From contig JAMWBX010000043.1 of assembly GCA_023818725.1 (NCBI GenBank), positions 1-8,010 of the forward strand: 8,010 bases of DNA. Reading direction: 5' to 3'. This document shows, one piece after another, positions 1-7,214 of this stretch. This DNA is from Candidatus Omnitrophota bacterium. GTDB lineage: Bacteria; Ratteibacteria; UBA8468; B48-G9; DTJG01. Within the stretch, counting starts at the first letter, position 1. Every line of letters starts with the position of its first letter. The translations under genes were made by a program, and so were the position numbers. The notes under the pieces are model-generated. The model saw only the letters and a program-made list of their open reading frames with translations. It did no database searches and was not told the origin of the DNA.

Positions 1-1
1 T

Positions 2-620
<619 letters not shown>

Positions 621-626
621 TTTAAT

Positions 627-1778
627 ATGATTGGTTTCTTTGACTTAAAAAATGGCTGTGCGGGAGATATGGTATGTGCTGCACTTGCAGGTTGTGTTGA
701 CATCGAAGCGGTGAAAGGGGAACTTAAAAAAATAGACTTTCCAACACATTACGAGATAGAGATAAGACAGGTTGTAAAATCGGCTGGTCCTTTTCATGGA
801 ATAAAAGCCAATCAGTTTATTGTTCATGTAGAAAAAGAGCAGGAACAAGCAAGATCCTACTCTGAAATTGTTAGAATTTTCGAAACAAGCAGGTTGGCAG
901 AATCATCCAGGGGGAAAATCATTCATGTGTTTGAACTTCTAGCCCTGGCAGAAGGCAGGGTCCATAATGAAAGCATTGATGAATTACATTTTCACGCTGT
1001 TGGACAGACAGATGCTCTTGTTGAGGTTTCATTTTCGATTCTTGCTCTCGAAAAGCTGGGTATAAAAAAGGTGTTTTCGTCTCCTGTTGGAGTTTCTAAC
1101 ATAGCACCTGCCACGATGGAGATGCTTTTAGATATTCCTGTAGTAATTCGTAAAATTCCGTATGAAATCACAACTCCGACAGGTATTGCAATTATCAAGG
1201 CGATTACGGAATCTTTCGATGATACCCCCGTGATCATTCCTGTTGGACATTGTTATAGCGCAGGAACCGAATATACAGATTTTCCAAACACACTTCATTT
1301 TATTTACGGTACGGAATATTTTGGTTTGAAAGACAGAGTTAGCGTTATAGAAACATCTGTTGACGATATGAATCCCATGGTTTTTGAATATCTGATTGAG
1401 AAACTCCATTCGTCAGGAGCTCTTGAGGTTTGCTTTTTCACCGGAATAACAAAGAAATCCAGGCCAGTATTCTGGATAAGAATCATCTGTGAACCTGTTT
1501 TCAAAGAAAAAATCTTTCGTCTGCTATTTAAAGAGACCACTACACTGGGTATTAGATACAGAGAAGAGGAAAGGATCGTTCTTGAAAGATCGCAAAAAAA
1601 AATAAAAACAAGGTATGGAGATATAAGCATAAAGATTGGATGTTATTCCGGAGAGATTTTTAATGTAATGCCAGAATACGAAGAATGCAAAAAGGTGGCC
1701 ATGGAAAAGAATATCCCCATTAAGAAGGTTATTGAAGAGGTAATGAAGGCAGCAACAGGGATTGATATTGAGAAATAG
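627..1778 (+). CDS. larC: LarC-family nickel-pincer cofactor biosynthesis protein (DUF111), divergent
   Basis: LarC inserts nickel into the pyridinium dithiocarboxylate mononucleotide in a CTP-dependent step, the last stage of making the nickel-pincer cofactor of lactate racemase-type (LarA) enzymes. Family marks in order: the N-terminal FDLKNGCAGDM block (residues 5-15, usually SGxSGDM), HFHAVGQTDALVEV (121-134, usually HFHEVGxxDxxxD), PATMEMLLDIPV (161-172), TTPTG (182-186), ETSVDDMNP (242-250), KKSRP (276-280), ETTTLGIR (303-310) and a C-terminal NVMPEYEECKKVA block (346-358). It is one uninterrupted 383-codon frame, whereas the Lactobacillus gene is split and thought to need a frameshift. 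Oddities: the usual Gly- and HG-rich stretch before PAPAT seems missing, and the GxGAGT region reads GHCYSAGT. No larA, larB or larE is visible. Start ATG 627 lies 6 bases after yajC with no good Shine-Dalgarno, so it is probably coupled. Family call firm; activity uncertain. Confidence 0.88.
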   Translation: MIGFFDLKNGCAGDMVCAALAGCVDIEAVKGELKKIDFPTHYEIEIRQVVKSAGPFHGIKANQFIVHVEKEQEQARSYSEIVRIFETSRLAESSRGKIIHVFELLALAEGRVHNESIDELHFHAVGQTDALVEVSFSILALEKLGIKKVFSSPVGVSNIAPATMEMLLDIPVVIRKIPYEITTPTGIAIIKAITESFDDTPVIIPVGHCYSAGTEYTDFPNTLHFIYGTEYFGLKDRVSVIETSVDDMNPMVFEYLIEKLHSSGALEVCFFTGITKKSRPVFWIRIICEPVFKEKIFRLLFKETTTLGIRYREEERIVLERSQKKIKTRYGDISIKIGCYSGEIFNVMPEYEECKKVAMEKNIPIKKVIEEVMKAATGIDIEK

Positions 1779-1796
1779 GTTATAATTATATATCTT
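1768..1796 (+). promoter_or_regulatory. Possible sigma70-type promoter ahead of the DUF503-valS operon
   Basis: This is the only intergenic gap of note in the window (56 bases). TTGAGA (1768-1773, overlapping the end of larC) and TATCTT (1791-1796) are separated by 17 bases. A perfect TATAAT lies at 1781-1786 but has no -35 box at proper spacing (TTGATA at 1762-1767 is only 13 bases away). AT-rich DNA gives such matches often, so this is a weak call. Confidence 0.25.
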
Positions 1797-1823
1797 GCGA
1801 TTCTTTTAAAAATCTGAAAATTC

Positions 1824-1830
1824 GGGAGGA
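1824..1830 (+). promoter_or_regulatory. Strong ribosome binding site of the DUF503 gene
   Basis: GGGAGGA with a 4-base gap to ATG 1835 is the strongest Shine-Dalgarno in the window. It fits this gene being the first of a transcription unit rather than relying on translational coupling. Confidence 0.7.
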
Positions 1831-1834
1831 CACG

Positions 1835-2131
1835 ATGGTAGTTGGTGTATGGAAGGTTGAATTACATATACCGTCTGCGCAGAACTTAAAAGATAAAAGA
1901 AACGTAATGCAATCTATACTGGTAAAATCCAGAAATCGTTTTAATGTTTCAATTGCCGAGATTGATTATCACGACAAGTGGCAAAGAAGTGTGATGGGAA
2001 TTGCCTGTGTTGATTTGGAAACACGCAGGGCAAAAGATATTTTTACATCTATTCGAAGGATTCTTGAAGAAGATGGAAACGTTATTATTGTGAACGAATA
2101 TATAAACTTTTATCCCCTTGGGAGTGAGTGA
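1835..2131 (+). CDS. ylxP: DUF503 / YlxP-like protein
   Basis: A small cytoplasmic protein of the DUF503 family, known from Bacillus YlxP. That gene sits in the nusA-infB-rbfA operon, and the family is suspected to act in ribosome or RNA biology; its biochemical role is not established. The product is 98 aa, the normal family length. The hallmark region is NLKDKRNVMQSILVKSRNRFNVSIAEIDYHDKWQRSVMGIACV (residues about 17-59), matching the usual SLKxKRxVVxSLxxRLRxRFNVSVAEVxxxDxWQRxxLGIAxV. A second half is predicted alpha/beta, with conserved Asn and Tyr near the C-terminus. The start follows a strong GGGAGGA. The stop codon shares one base with the valS ATG (TGATG), so valS translation is likely coupled. 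The gene symbol rests on family similarity only. Confidence 0.88.
   Translation: MVVGVWKVELHIPSAQNLKDKRNVMQSILVKSRNRFNVSIAEIDYHDKWQRSVMGIACVDLETRRAKDIFTSIRRILEEDGNVIIVNEYINFYPLGSE
2120..2124 (+). promoter_or_regulatory. Ribosome binding site of valS
   Basis: GGGAG ends 6 bases before ATG 2131, a normal spacing. The alternative in-frame GTG at 2128 would leave only 3 bases, so ATG 2131 is preferred. Confidence 0.6.
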
Positions 2132-4794
2132 TGGCGGAAAATAGTAGATATAATCCCGCTGAGATTGAAAGATACTGGTATGAGAAATGGATGGAGGCGG
2201 GCTGCTTTCAAGCAAAAAATTATTCTGGCATTCCTTACGTAATAGTCATACCACCTCCGAATATAACAGGTTTTCTCCATATAGGACACGCCCTTAATAA
2301 CACCATACAGGATATTTTAATAAGGTGGAAAAGGATGTCAGGGTTTAATGCTTTATGGGTACCAGGAACTGATCATGCCGGAATTGCGACACAGAATGTC
2401 GTGGAAAAAGAGCTTATGAAAAAGGGGCTGACAAGAAAAGATCTTGGTAGAGAAGAATTTTTGAAGGAAGTATGGAAGTGGCGTGAAAAATATGGTAATT
2501 GCATTATCGAACAGCTGAAGCGGCTTGGTGTATCGTGTGACTGGACAAGGCTATGTTTTACGATGGACAAAAATTTCTCACGTGCGGTGCAGACTGTTTT
2601 TGTGTCATTGTATAAAAAAGGTCTTATATACAGGGGTAAAAGGATAATAAACTGGTGTCCGCGATGTGCAACAGCCCTATCGGATGAAGAAGTTGAATAC
2701 GATTCATACGATGGGAATCTTTACTATTTGAAATATCCGGTTGAAGGAGGCAAGTTTATAGTTGTCGCCACCACAAGGCCAGAAACTATGCTTGGTGATA
2801 CAGCTGTAGCTGTGCATCCTTCGGATGAAAGATATAAGGATTTAATCGGGAAAAAGGTCCGTTTACCATTTGTAAATAGATTGATCCCGGTTATTCCAGA
2901 TTATCAGGTTGACATGGAATTTGGTACAGGAGCAGTAAAAGTAACCCCATCTCATGACCCTGCAGATTATGCCATTGCATCCAGACACAATCTTGAATTT
3001 ATCACAGTGATGGATGAAACTGGAAGGATGAATGAAAACGCAGCAATCTTCGAGGGCCTTGATAGATTTGATTGTAGAGCTAAAATTATTGAAGAGCTTG
3101 GAAAACAAGGTCTGGTCGAAAAGATAGAACCATACTCGTACAGGATAGGACATTGCTATAGGTGCAATACAATTATTGAGCCCACTATTTCAACACAGTG
3201 GTTTGTTAAGATGAAACAACTTGCTCAACCGGCGATAAATGTGGTCAAGCAAGGGCAGCTTAGGTTTTATCCCGAAAGGTGGACAAAAGTCTACCTTCAG
3301 TGGCTCGATAATATTCAGGACTGGTGTATAAGCAGGCAAATATGGTGGGGCCATAGAATACCTGCATGGTATTGTTCAAATAAATCATGTCCTCCAATCA
3401 TATGTTTGGATGCCCCACAGCAGTGCCCTCAATGTGGCTGTAAAAATCTTATTCAGGACGAAGACGTACTTGATACTTGGTTTTCTTCGTGGCTATGGCC
3501 GTTTGCAGTTTTTGGATGGCCGGAGAAAACAAAAGACCTGGAATTTTTTTATCCTACCAGTACTCTTGTTACTGCACAGGAGATTTTGTTCTTCTGGGTC
3601 GCTAGAATGGTGATGGCTGGATTTGAATTTACAGGAAAGAAACCTTTTGAATCGGTTTATATCCATGGGACAGTCAGGGATGAAAAAGGTAGAAAGATGA
3701 GTAAATCACTCGGTAATGCAATTGATCCACTTGAGATTATTGATCACTCTGGAGCTGATGCATTACGGTTCAGTTTGATTTCTCTGACAGCTTTTGGCCA
3801 AGATGTTTTTCTTCCTGACAGTTTTTATCACAAAGGAAGAAATTTTGTCAACAAGATATGGAACTCATTCAGATACATTGAAATACTGCTGGAAAAGAAT
3901 GACTGCAGTTATGTTAAGATTGAGCGTATTGAACTGGAGCCGGATAATTTACACCTTGCTGAAAGATGGATTCTGACGCTTCTCAACAAAAAGATTATTC
4001 ACATTACTGAATGCTTGAATAATTTCAGATTTAATGAAGCGGCCGACTCAATTTATGAATTTTTCTGGCATCAGTACTGCGATTGGTATATTGAATTATC
4101 GAAGATGTACCCTGCGAAAGATCCCTATCTTGTTTCCAGCGTAATTTTTGTTTTGAATTATGTGATGTTAAAAACGCTTAAGCTTCTTCATCCTTTCATT
4201 CCTTTTGTTACTGAAGAACTCTATAGCAGAATGAAAAGATTTACCGATGTTAAGGATGCGTTTGTCGCGACAAGTGATTGGCCTTCTCCAAGCGATACTT
4301 TTGAGTTTGGAGACTCTCTGAAATTGATGAACAGGATAAAGGAAATAGTAGTTGAGATAAGAGATTTGAAAACATTCTTTAAAATTCCTGTCACGAAAAA
4401 TCTTCGGGCGACCTATCAGGGAATTTCGCTGTTGGATGCAGATGAGTACAGACGTATGGTTGAATTTCTTTCAGGCATAAAATTTCAAAAGACAGACCAG
4501 ATAATAAAGACCCATTCAAAAGATGAAATTGTTCGCAGCATAGAGGATGGTTTTTTTTCTATAAAGCTGGATGGTATTGTCGATATCGAAGTAGAGGTTA
4601 AACGACTGTTGAATGAAAAACAGAAGGTTTTAAAGGCGTACCAGGAGACAGAAAAAAAACTGACAAACTCTGCTTTTTTAAATAATGCTCCATCAATAGT
4701 TATTGAGAGGACAAAACAGCTTCGCAATGAACTTGAATCTGAGCTTGTAAAGATTGAAAAGGACATCGAACTTTTAACCGGAGAAAAATCATGA
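2131..4794 (+). CDS. valS: Valyl-tRNA synthetase
   Basis: A class I aminoacyl-tRNA synthetase that charges tRNA-Val and hydrolyses Thr-tRNA-Val. The product is 887 aa from ATG 2131, normal for bacterial ValRS (about 860-950). Catalytic signatures are PPPNITGFLHIGHA (HIGH at residues 50-53) and KMSKS (522-526; bases 3694-3708). The CP1 editing domain is complete, with TTRPETMLGD at 214-223 and GTGAVKVTPSHDPADY, whose Asp276 matches the editing-site Asp. Cysteine pairs at 176/179 and 342/345, plus a third cluster C415/C420/C432/C435, look like zinc-binding knuckles and are followed by QDEDVLDTWFSS. An anticodon-binding helical domain leads into a charged coiled coil (about 825-887), the ValRS tRNA-binding arm. 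GTG at 2128 is an alternative start. The stop overlaps the rplU ATG by 4 bases (ATGA). Confidence 0.98.
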   Translation: MAENSRYNPAEIERYWYEKWMEAGCFQAKNYSGIPYVIVIPPPNITGFLHIGHALNNTIQDILIRWKRMSGFNALWVPGTDHAGIATQNVVEKELMKKGLTRKDLGREEFLKEVWKWREKYGNCIIEQLKRLGVSCDWTRLCFTMDKNFSRAVQTVFVSLYKKGLIYRGKRIINWCPRCATALSDEEVEYDSYDGNLYYLKYPVEGGKFIVVATTRPETMLGDTAVAVHPSDERYKDLIGKKVRLPFVNRLIPVIPDYQVDMEFGTGAVKVTPSHDPADYAIASRHNLEFITVMDETGRMNENAAIFEGLDRFDCRAKIIEELGKQGLVEKIEPYSYRIGHCYRCNTIIEPTISTQWFVKMKQLAQPAINVVKQGQLRFYPERWTKVYLQWLDNIQDWCISRQIWWGHRIPAWYCSNKSCPPIICLDAPQQCPQCGCKNLIQDEDVLDTWFSSWLWPFAVFGWPEKTKDLEFFYPTSTLVTAQEILFFWVARMVMAGFEFTGKKPFESVYIHGTVRDEKGRKMSKSLGNAIDPLEIIDHSGADALRFSLISLTAFGQDVFLPDSFYHKGRNFVNKIWNSFRYIEILLEKNDCSYVKIERIELEPDNLHLAERWILTLLNKKIIHITECLNNFRFNEAADSIYEFFWHQYCDWYIELSKMYPAKDPYLVSSVIFVLNYVMLKTLKLLHPFIPFVTEELYSRMKRFTDVKDAFVATSDWPSPSDTFEFGDSLKLMNRIKEIVVEIRDLKTFFKIPVTKNLRATYQGISLLDADEYRRMVEFLSGIKFQKTDQIIKTHSKDEIVRSIEDGFFSIKLDGIVDIEVEVKRLLNEKQKVLKAYQETEKKLTNSAFLNNAPSIVIERTKQLRNELESELVKIEKDIELLTGEKS
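4780..4783 (+). promoter_or_regulatory. Ribosome binding site of rplU inside valS
   Basis: GGAG ends 7 bases before ATG 4791, within the last valS codons. Together with the ATGA stop/start overlap it supports re-initiation at rplU after valS is translated. Confidence 0.6.
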
Positions 4795-5117
4795 AGGCAA
4801 TTATAAGTATTTCTGGCAGGCAATTTCATGTTGGGGGAGGCGATATCCTTGAGGTCTTCAGATTGAAACAAAAAAAAGGCGAGCAATTTACAATAAATGA
4901 AATTGTAGCTTTAGAAAAAGATGGCTCTTTAATAACAGACAGAGATATTCTTAAAGATTGTTGTGTGATAGCTGAAGTAATTGACGAAAAAAAAGGTAAA
5001 AAAATACGTGTTTTCAAAAAAAAGAAAAAAACTGGATACAAGCGTAAAAGGGGACACAGAGATTCTTTATCGTTGATTAAGATTTTGAAGATTCAGGTAC
5101 CAGATGCAAAATCCTAA
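4791..5117 (+). CDS. rplU: 50S ribosomal protein L21 (bL21)
   Basis: bL21 is a 23S rRNA-binding protein of the large subunit. The product is 108 aa (typically about 103). Recognisable features are the N-terminal strand MKAIISISGRQFHVGGGDILEV, equivalent to the usual MYAVIxxGGKQYxVxxGDxLxV, then VIAEVIDEKKGKKIRVFKKKKKTGYKRKRGHR (residues 59-90), the basic L21 signature that contacts rRNA, and a C-terminal IKILKI strand. The middle (LITDRDILKDCCVIAEV) is divergent from the usual IGxPxVxGAxVxAEV. Oddities: rpmA (L27), which normally follows directly and is often followed by obgE, is absent; hflX follows instead, overlapping by 14 bases. The Lys block is encoded by runs of 7-8 A, including an in-frame A AAA AAG heptamer at 5018-5024. 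Identity is clear from the C-terminal signature. Confidence 0.93.
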   Translation: MKAIISISGRQFHVGGGDILEVFRLKQKKGEQFTINEIVALEKDGSLITDRDILKDCCVIAEVIDEKKGKKIRVFKKKKKTGYKRKRGHRDSLSLIKILKIQVPDAKS

Positions 5118-6231
5118 TGTACTTACAGGTGCAAATATTACAGGAAAAAAAGCTCTTGTCATAGATCTTAAAGAAACTTCTGAAAAAATAGCACAGGAAA
5201 ATATCAAAGAACTTGAGTCTCTTGCCAAGACACTTGGATTGACTGTAATTAAGTCCCTGTTGATAAGACATCCTGAACATATTTATCCCGCGACATACAT
5301 TGGAAAAGGCAAGATACAGGAGATAAAAAAATTTTTTCAGGACCTTGGCTGCGATCTTGTAATCTTTGGTAAAGAACTTACTCCTGTACAGCAAAGAAAT
5401 CTTGAAGATTCCATCGGGGCATCTGTTATAGACCGGACAGTGTTGATACTTTTAATTTTCGGCAAACACGCCCATACGCTTGAGGGTAAGCTTCAGGTGG
5501 AACTGGCTCAGATGACATACCTTTTGCCGAGGCTTGCAGGTTCTTATGGAAGACTTTCGAGACTTGGCGGAACGATTGGAACAAGGGGTCCCGGAGAACA
5601 AAAGCTTGAAGTTTACAGAAGAAGGATAAGGAAAAGGATACAAATACTGAACAAAAAAATCGAAGAAATTGAAAAACATAGAGCAGTAATAAGGGCATCG
5701 AAGAGGAGGCAGAGTTTCCCTTTAGTTGCTCTCATTGGATACACAAATGTCGGGAAAAGTACGCTGCTTAATGCTTTAACACACAGACAGGATGCCGTTG
5801 TGGACAACGCACTTTTTTCAACTTTGGACCCACTGACAAGGCTTGTTCATCTTGGCGACAGTTATTGCCTTGTTTCTGATACTGTTGGACTTTTATCCTC
5901 TTTACCACATCACCTTATTGCTGCTTTCAGAGCCACTCTGGAGGAACTGAAATTTTCAAACCTTCTGGTTTGTTTAATAGATGCAACAAGTTTTAACATA
6001 GAGAAACAAATCAAGACAATTGAAGATGTCCTTGAATTATTAAAAATCAGTGAAAAAGCCAAAATCATGGTATTCAATAAGATTGACTGTATAGACGAAG
6101 GAGAGTTGAATTTTTTGAAAAGTCAATATCCTGAAGCTATTTTTCTATCCGCAAAAACTGGTGAAGGATTTGATGTCCTCAAAGACAGGATAAAACACAT
6201 GGTTGGAGAATATGTTTCTTTCAGATTCTGA
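5104..6231 (+). CDS. hflX: GTPase HflX
   Basis: HflX is a translation-factor-class GTPase that binds the 50S subunit and splits stalled or heat-damaged 70S ribosomes; homologues also act in antibiotic resistance. The product is 375 aa, between the short thermophile forms and the 426 aa E. coli protein. The N-terminal HflX domain has YPATYIGKGKIQEI (61-74), FGKELTPVQQRNLE (88-101) and EGKLQVELAQMTYLLPRLAG (127-146), then the loop IGTRGPGEQKLE (158-169) and a helical arm (170-200). The G domain has G1 GYTNVGKST (212-220), switch I LFSTLDP (238-243), G3 DTVG (259-262), G4 NKID (325-328) and G5 SAKTG (349-353). There is little C-terminal extension. Start ATG 5104 lies within rplU (14-base overlap) and has only AGG at 5095-5097 upstream, so it probably depends on coupling. 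Its 3' end overlaps nrnA by 20 bases. Confidence 0.97.
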   Translation: MQNPNVLTGANITGKKALVIDLKETSEKIAQENIKELESLAKTLGLTVIKSLLIRHPEHIYPATYIGKGKIQEIKKFFQDLGCDLVIFGKELTPVQQRNLEDSIGASVIDRTVLILLIFGKHAHTLEGKLQVELAQMTYLLPRLAGSYGRLSRLGGTIGTRGPGEQKLEVYRRRIRKRIQILNKKIEEIEKHRAVIRASKRRQSFPLVALIGYTNVGKSTLLNALTHRQDAVVDNALFSTLDPLTRLVHLGDSYCLVSDTVGLLSSLPHHLIAAFRATLEELKFSNLLVCLIDATSFNIEKQIKTIEDVLELLKISEKAKIMVFNKIDCIDEGELNFLKSQYPEAIFLSAKTGEGFDVLKDRIKHMVGEYVSFRF

Positions 6232-7207
6232 AAAAAAAACTGTATCAAAAATCTGTGATGCTTTAAGAAAAAATAAAAATTTTATTTTGACCTCGCATCA
6301 AGTACCTGATGGAGATGGACTGGGTTGTGAACTGGCTTTTTTCTGGATATTACAGAGATTGGGTAAAAAGGCACTGGTTATTAACGAACTGCTTCCGCCA
6401 CGTGTTTACAGCTTTTTGCCAGGTTTTTCAGAAGTTTTGCCTTTTGACGCATATAAGGAAAAAGAATTCATTCCAGATGCAGCTATGGTTTTTGATTGCA
6501 GCAGCAAAGATAGAGTGGGTAAGCCATTGTTGCTTATACCGGAATCAGCCACTGTTATAAATATTGATCATCACCAGGGAAATTCTCTTTTTGGTGATGT
6601 TAACTGGGTTTGCAAAAATCGTTCATCTGTTGGCGAAATGAGCTTCTTTATTGCAAACTATCTTGGTTTGCTGGATAAAAGAGTGGCTGAGTGTTTGTAT
6701 GTTTCCATTCTTACTGATACTGGCTCTTTCAGACATAATTTTAATTCTGATACTATTAACGTGGTTTCTGAACTGCTTAAAACTGGAATAGATCCGGAAA
6801 ACATAGCAGACAATGTGTATCACAATAATTCATTGCAGGCGCTTAAACTTCTTGGTTACGCTCTGATTTCTTTGCAGTACGAACCCACTTTCAAAGTGGC
6901 ATGGTCAGTCTTATCCGAGCAGATATTTAAAAAAATAGGAGCAACCGAACAGGATATCGAGCTTGTTATTGATATATTACGCTCTGTAGAAAAGACTGAT
7001 TTTGTATTTATTGTGAAAGAAAGAAGAGACGAGATCAAATTTAGCCTGAGAAGCAGAAAGCATTTTAATGTACGAAAGATTGCAGAAAATTTTGGTGGTG
7101 GTGGGCATAACAGTGCTGCTGGTTTTTCAATTAGAAATTGCACCCTTGAGTTAGCAATTGAAGAATTTTTCAGATATTTGCGAAAAAACATTACAGATTC
7201 TGATTGA
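6212..7207 (+). CDS. nrnA: NrnA-type DHH-DHHA1 phosphoesterase (nanoRNase / pAp phosphatase)
   Basis: Members degrade 2-5 nt nanoRNAs to mononucleotides and dephosphorylate 3'-phosphoadenosine 5'-phosphate, using two Mn2+ ions. The product is 331 aa from ATG 6212, near the usual 310-330. DHH-domain ligands in order: TSHQVPDGDG (about 27-36, usually SHxxPDGDAxGS), VFDCSS with Asp95, IDHHQGN (118-124, the DHH motif) and LTDTGSFRHNFN (167-178). The DHHA1 substrate domain ends in KIAENFGGGGHNSAAGF (289-305), the GGGGH nucleotide-binding motif. All metal ligands are present. GGAG at 6205-6208 sits only 3 bases before ATG 6212; an in-frame TTG at 6203 is an alternative start adding three residues. 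The start lies inside hflX, so coupling is likely. Position upstream of truB is the classic NrnA neighbourhood. Related single-domain RecJ-like proteins lack this motif combination. Confidence 0.93.
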   Translation: MFLSDSEKKTVSKICDALRKNKNFILTSHQVPDGDGLGCELAFFWILQRLGKKALVINELLPPRVYSFLPGFSEVLPFDAYKEKEFIPDAAMVFDCSSKDRVGKPLLLIPESATVINIDHHQGNSLFGDVNWVCKNRSSVGEMSFFIANYLGLLDKRVAECLYVSILTDTGSFRHNFNSDTINVVSELLKTGIDPENIADNVYHNNSLQALKLLGYALISLQYEPTFKVAWSVLSEQIFKKIGATEQDIELVIDILRSVEKTDFVFIVKERRDEIKFSLRSRKHFNVRKIAENFGGGGHNSAAGFSIRNCTLELAIEEFFRYLRKNITDSD

Positions 7208-7214
7208 TTAAACA

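Noticed and set aside
992..1630. Several overlapping minus-strand frames within larC
   Set aside because: They are shadows of a well-supported larC frame and show no motifs.
1799..1814. Near-palindrome GATTCTTTTAAAAATC in the only intergenic gap
   Set aside because: Seven of eight base pairs match, but it is almost all A/T, close to chance in such DNA, and too weak for a terminator or a named operator. Conservation in relatives would revive it.
1779..1834. Rho-independent terminator after larC
   Set aside because: No GC-rich stem followed by a T-run is present; transcription from tgt-yajC-larC may read through.
3410..3613. Second plus-strand frame inside valS
   Set aside because: It lies within the conserved QDEDVLDTWFSS region of ValRS in another frame and has no plausible product.
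4485..4886. 133-codon open frame on the minus strand across the valS-rplU junction
   Set aside because: It is antisense to the valS coiled-coil arm and the rplU start, Ser/Phe-rich as expected from the complement of Lys/Glu codons, with no recognisable domain.
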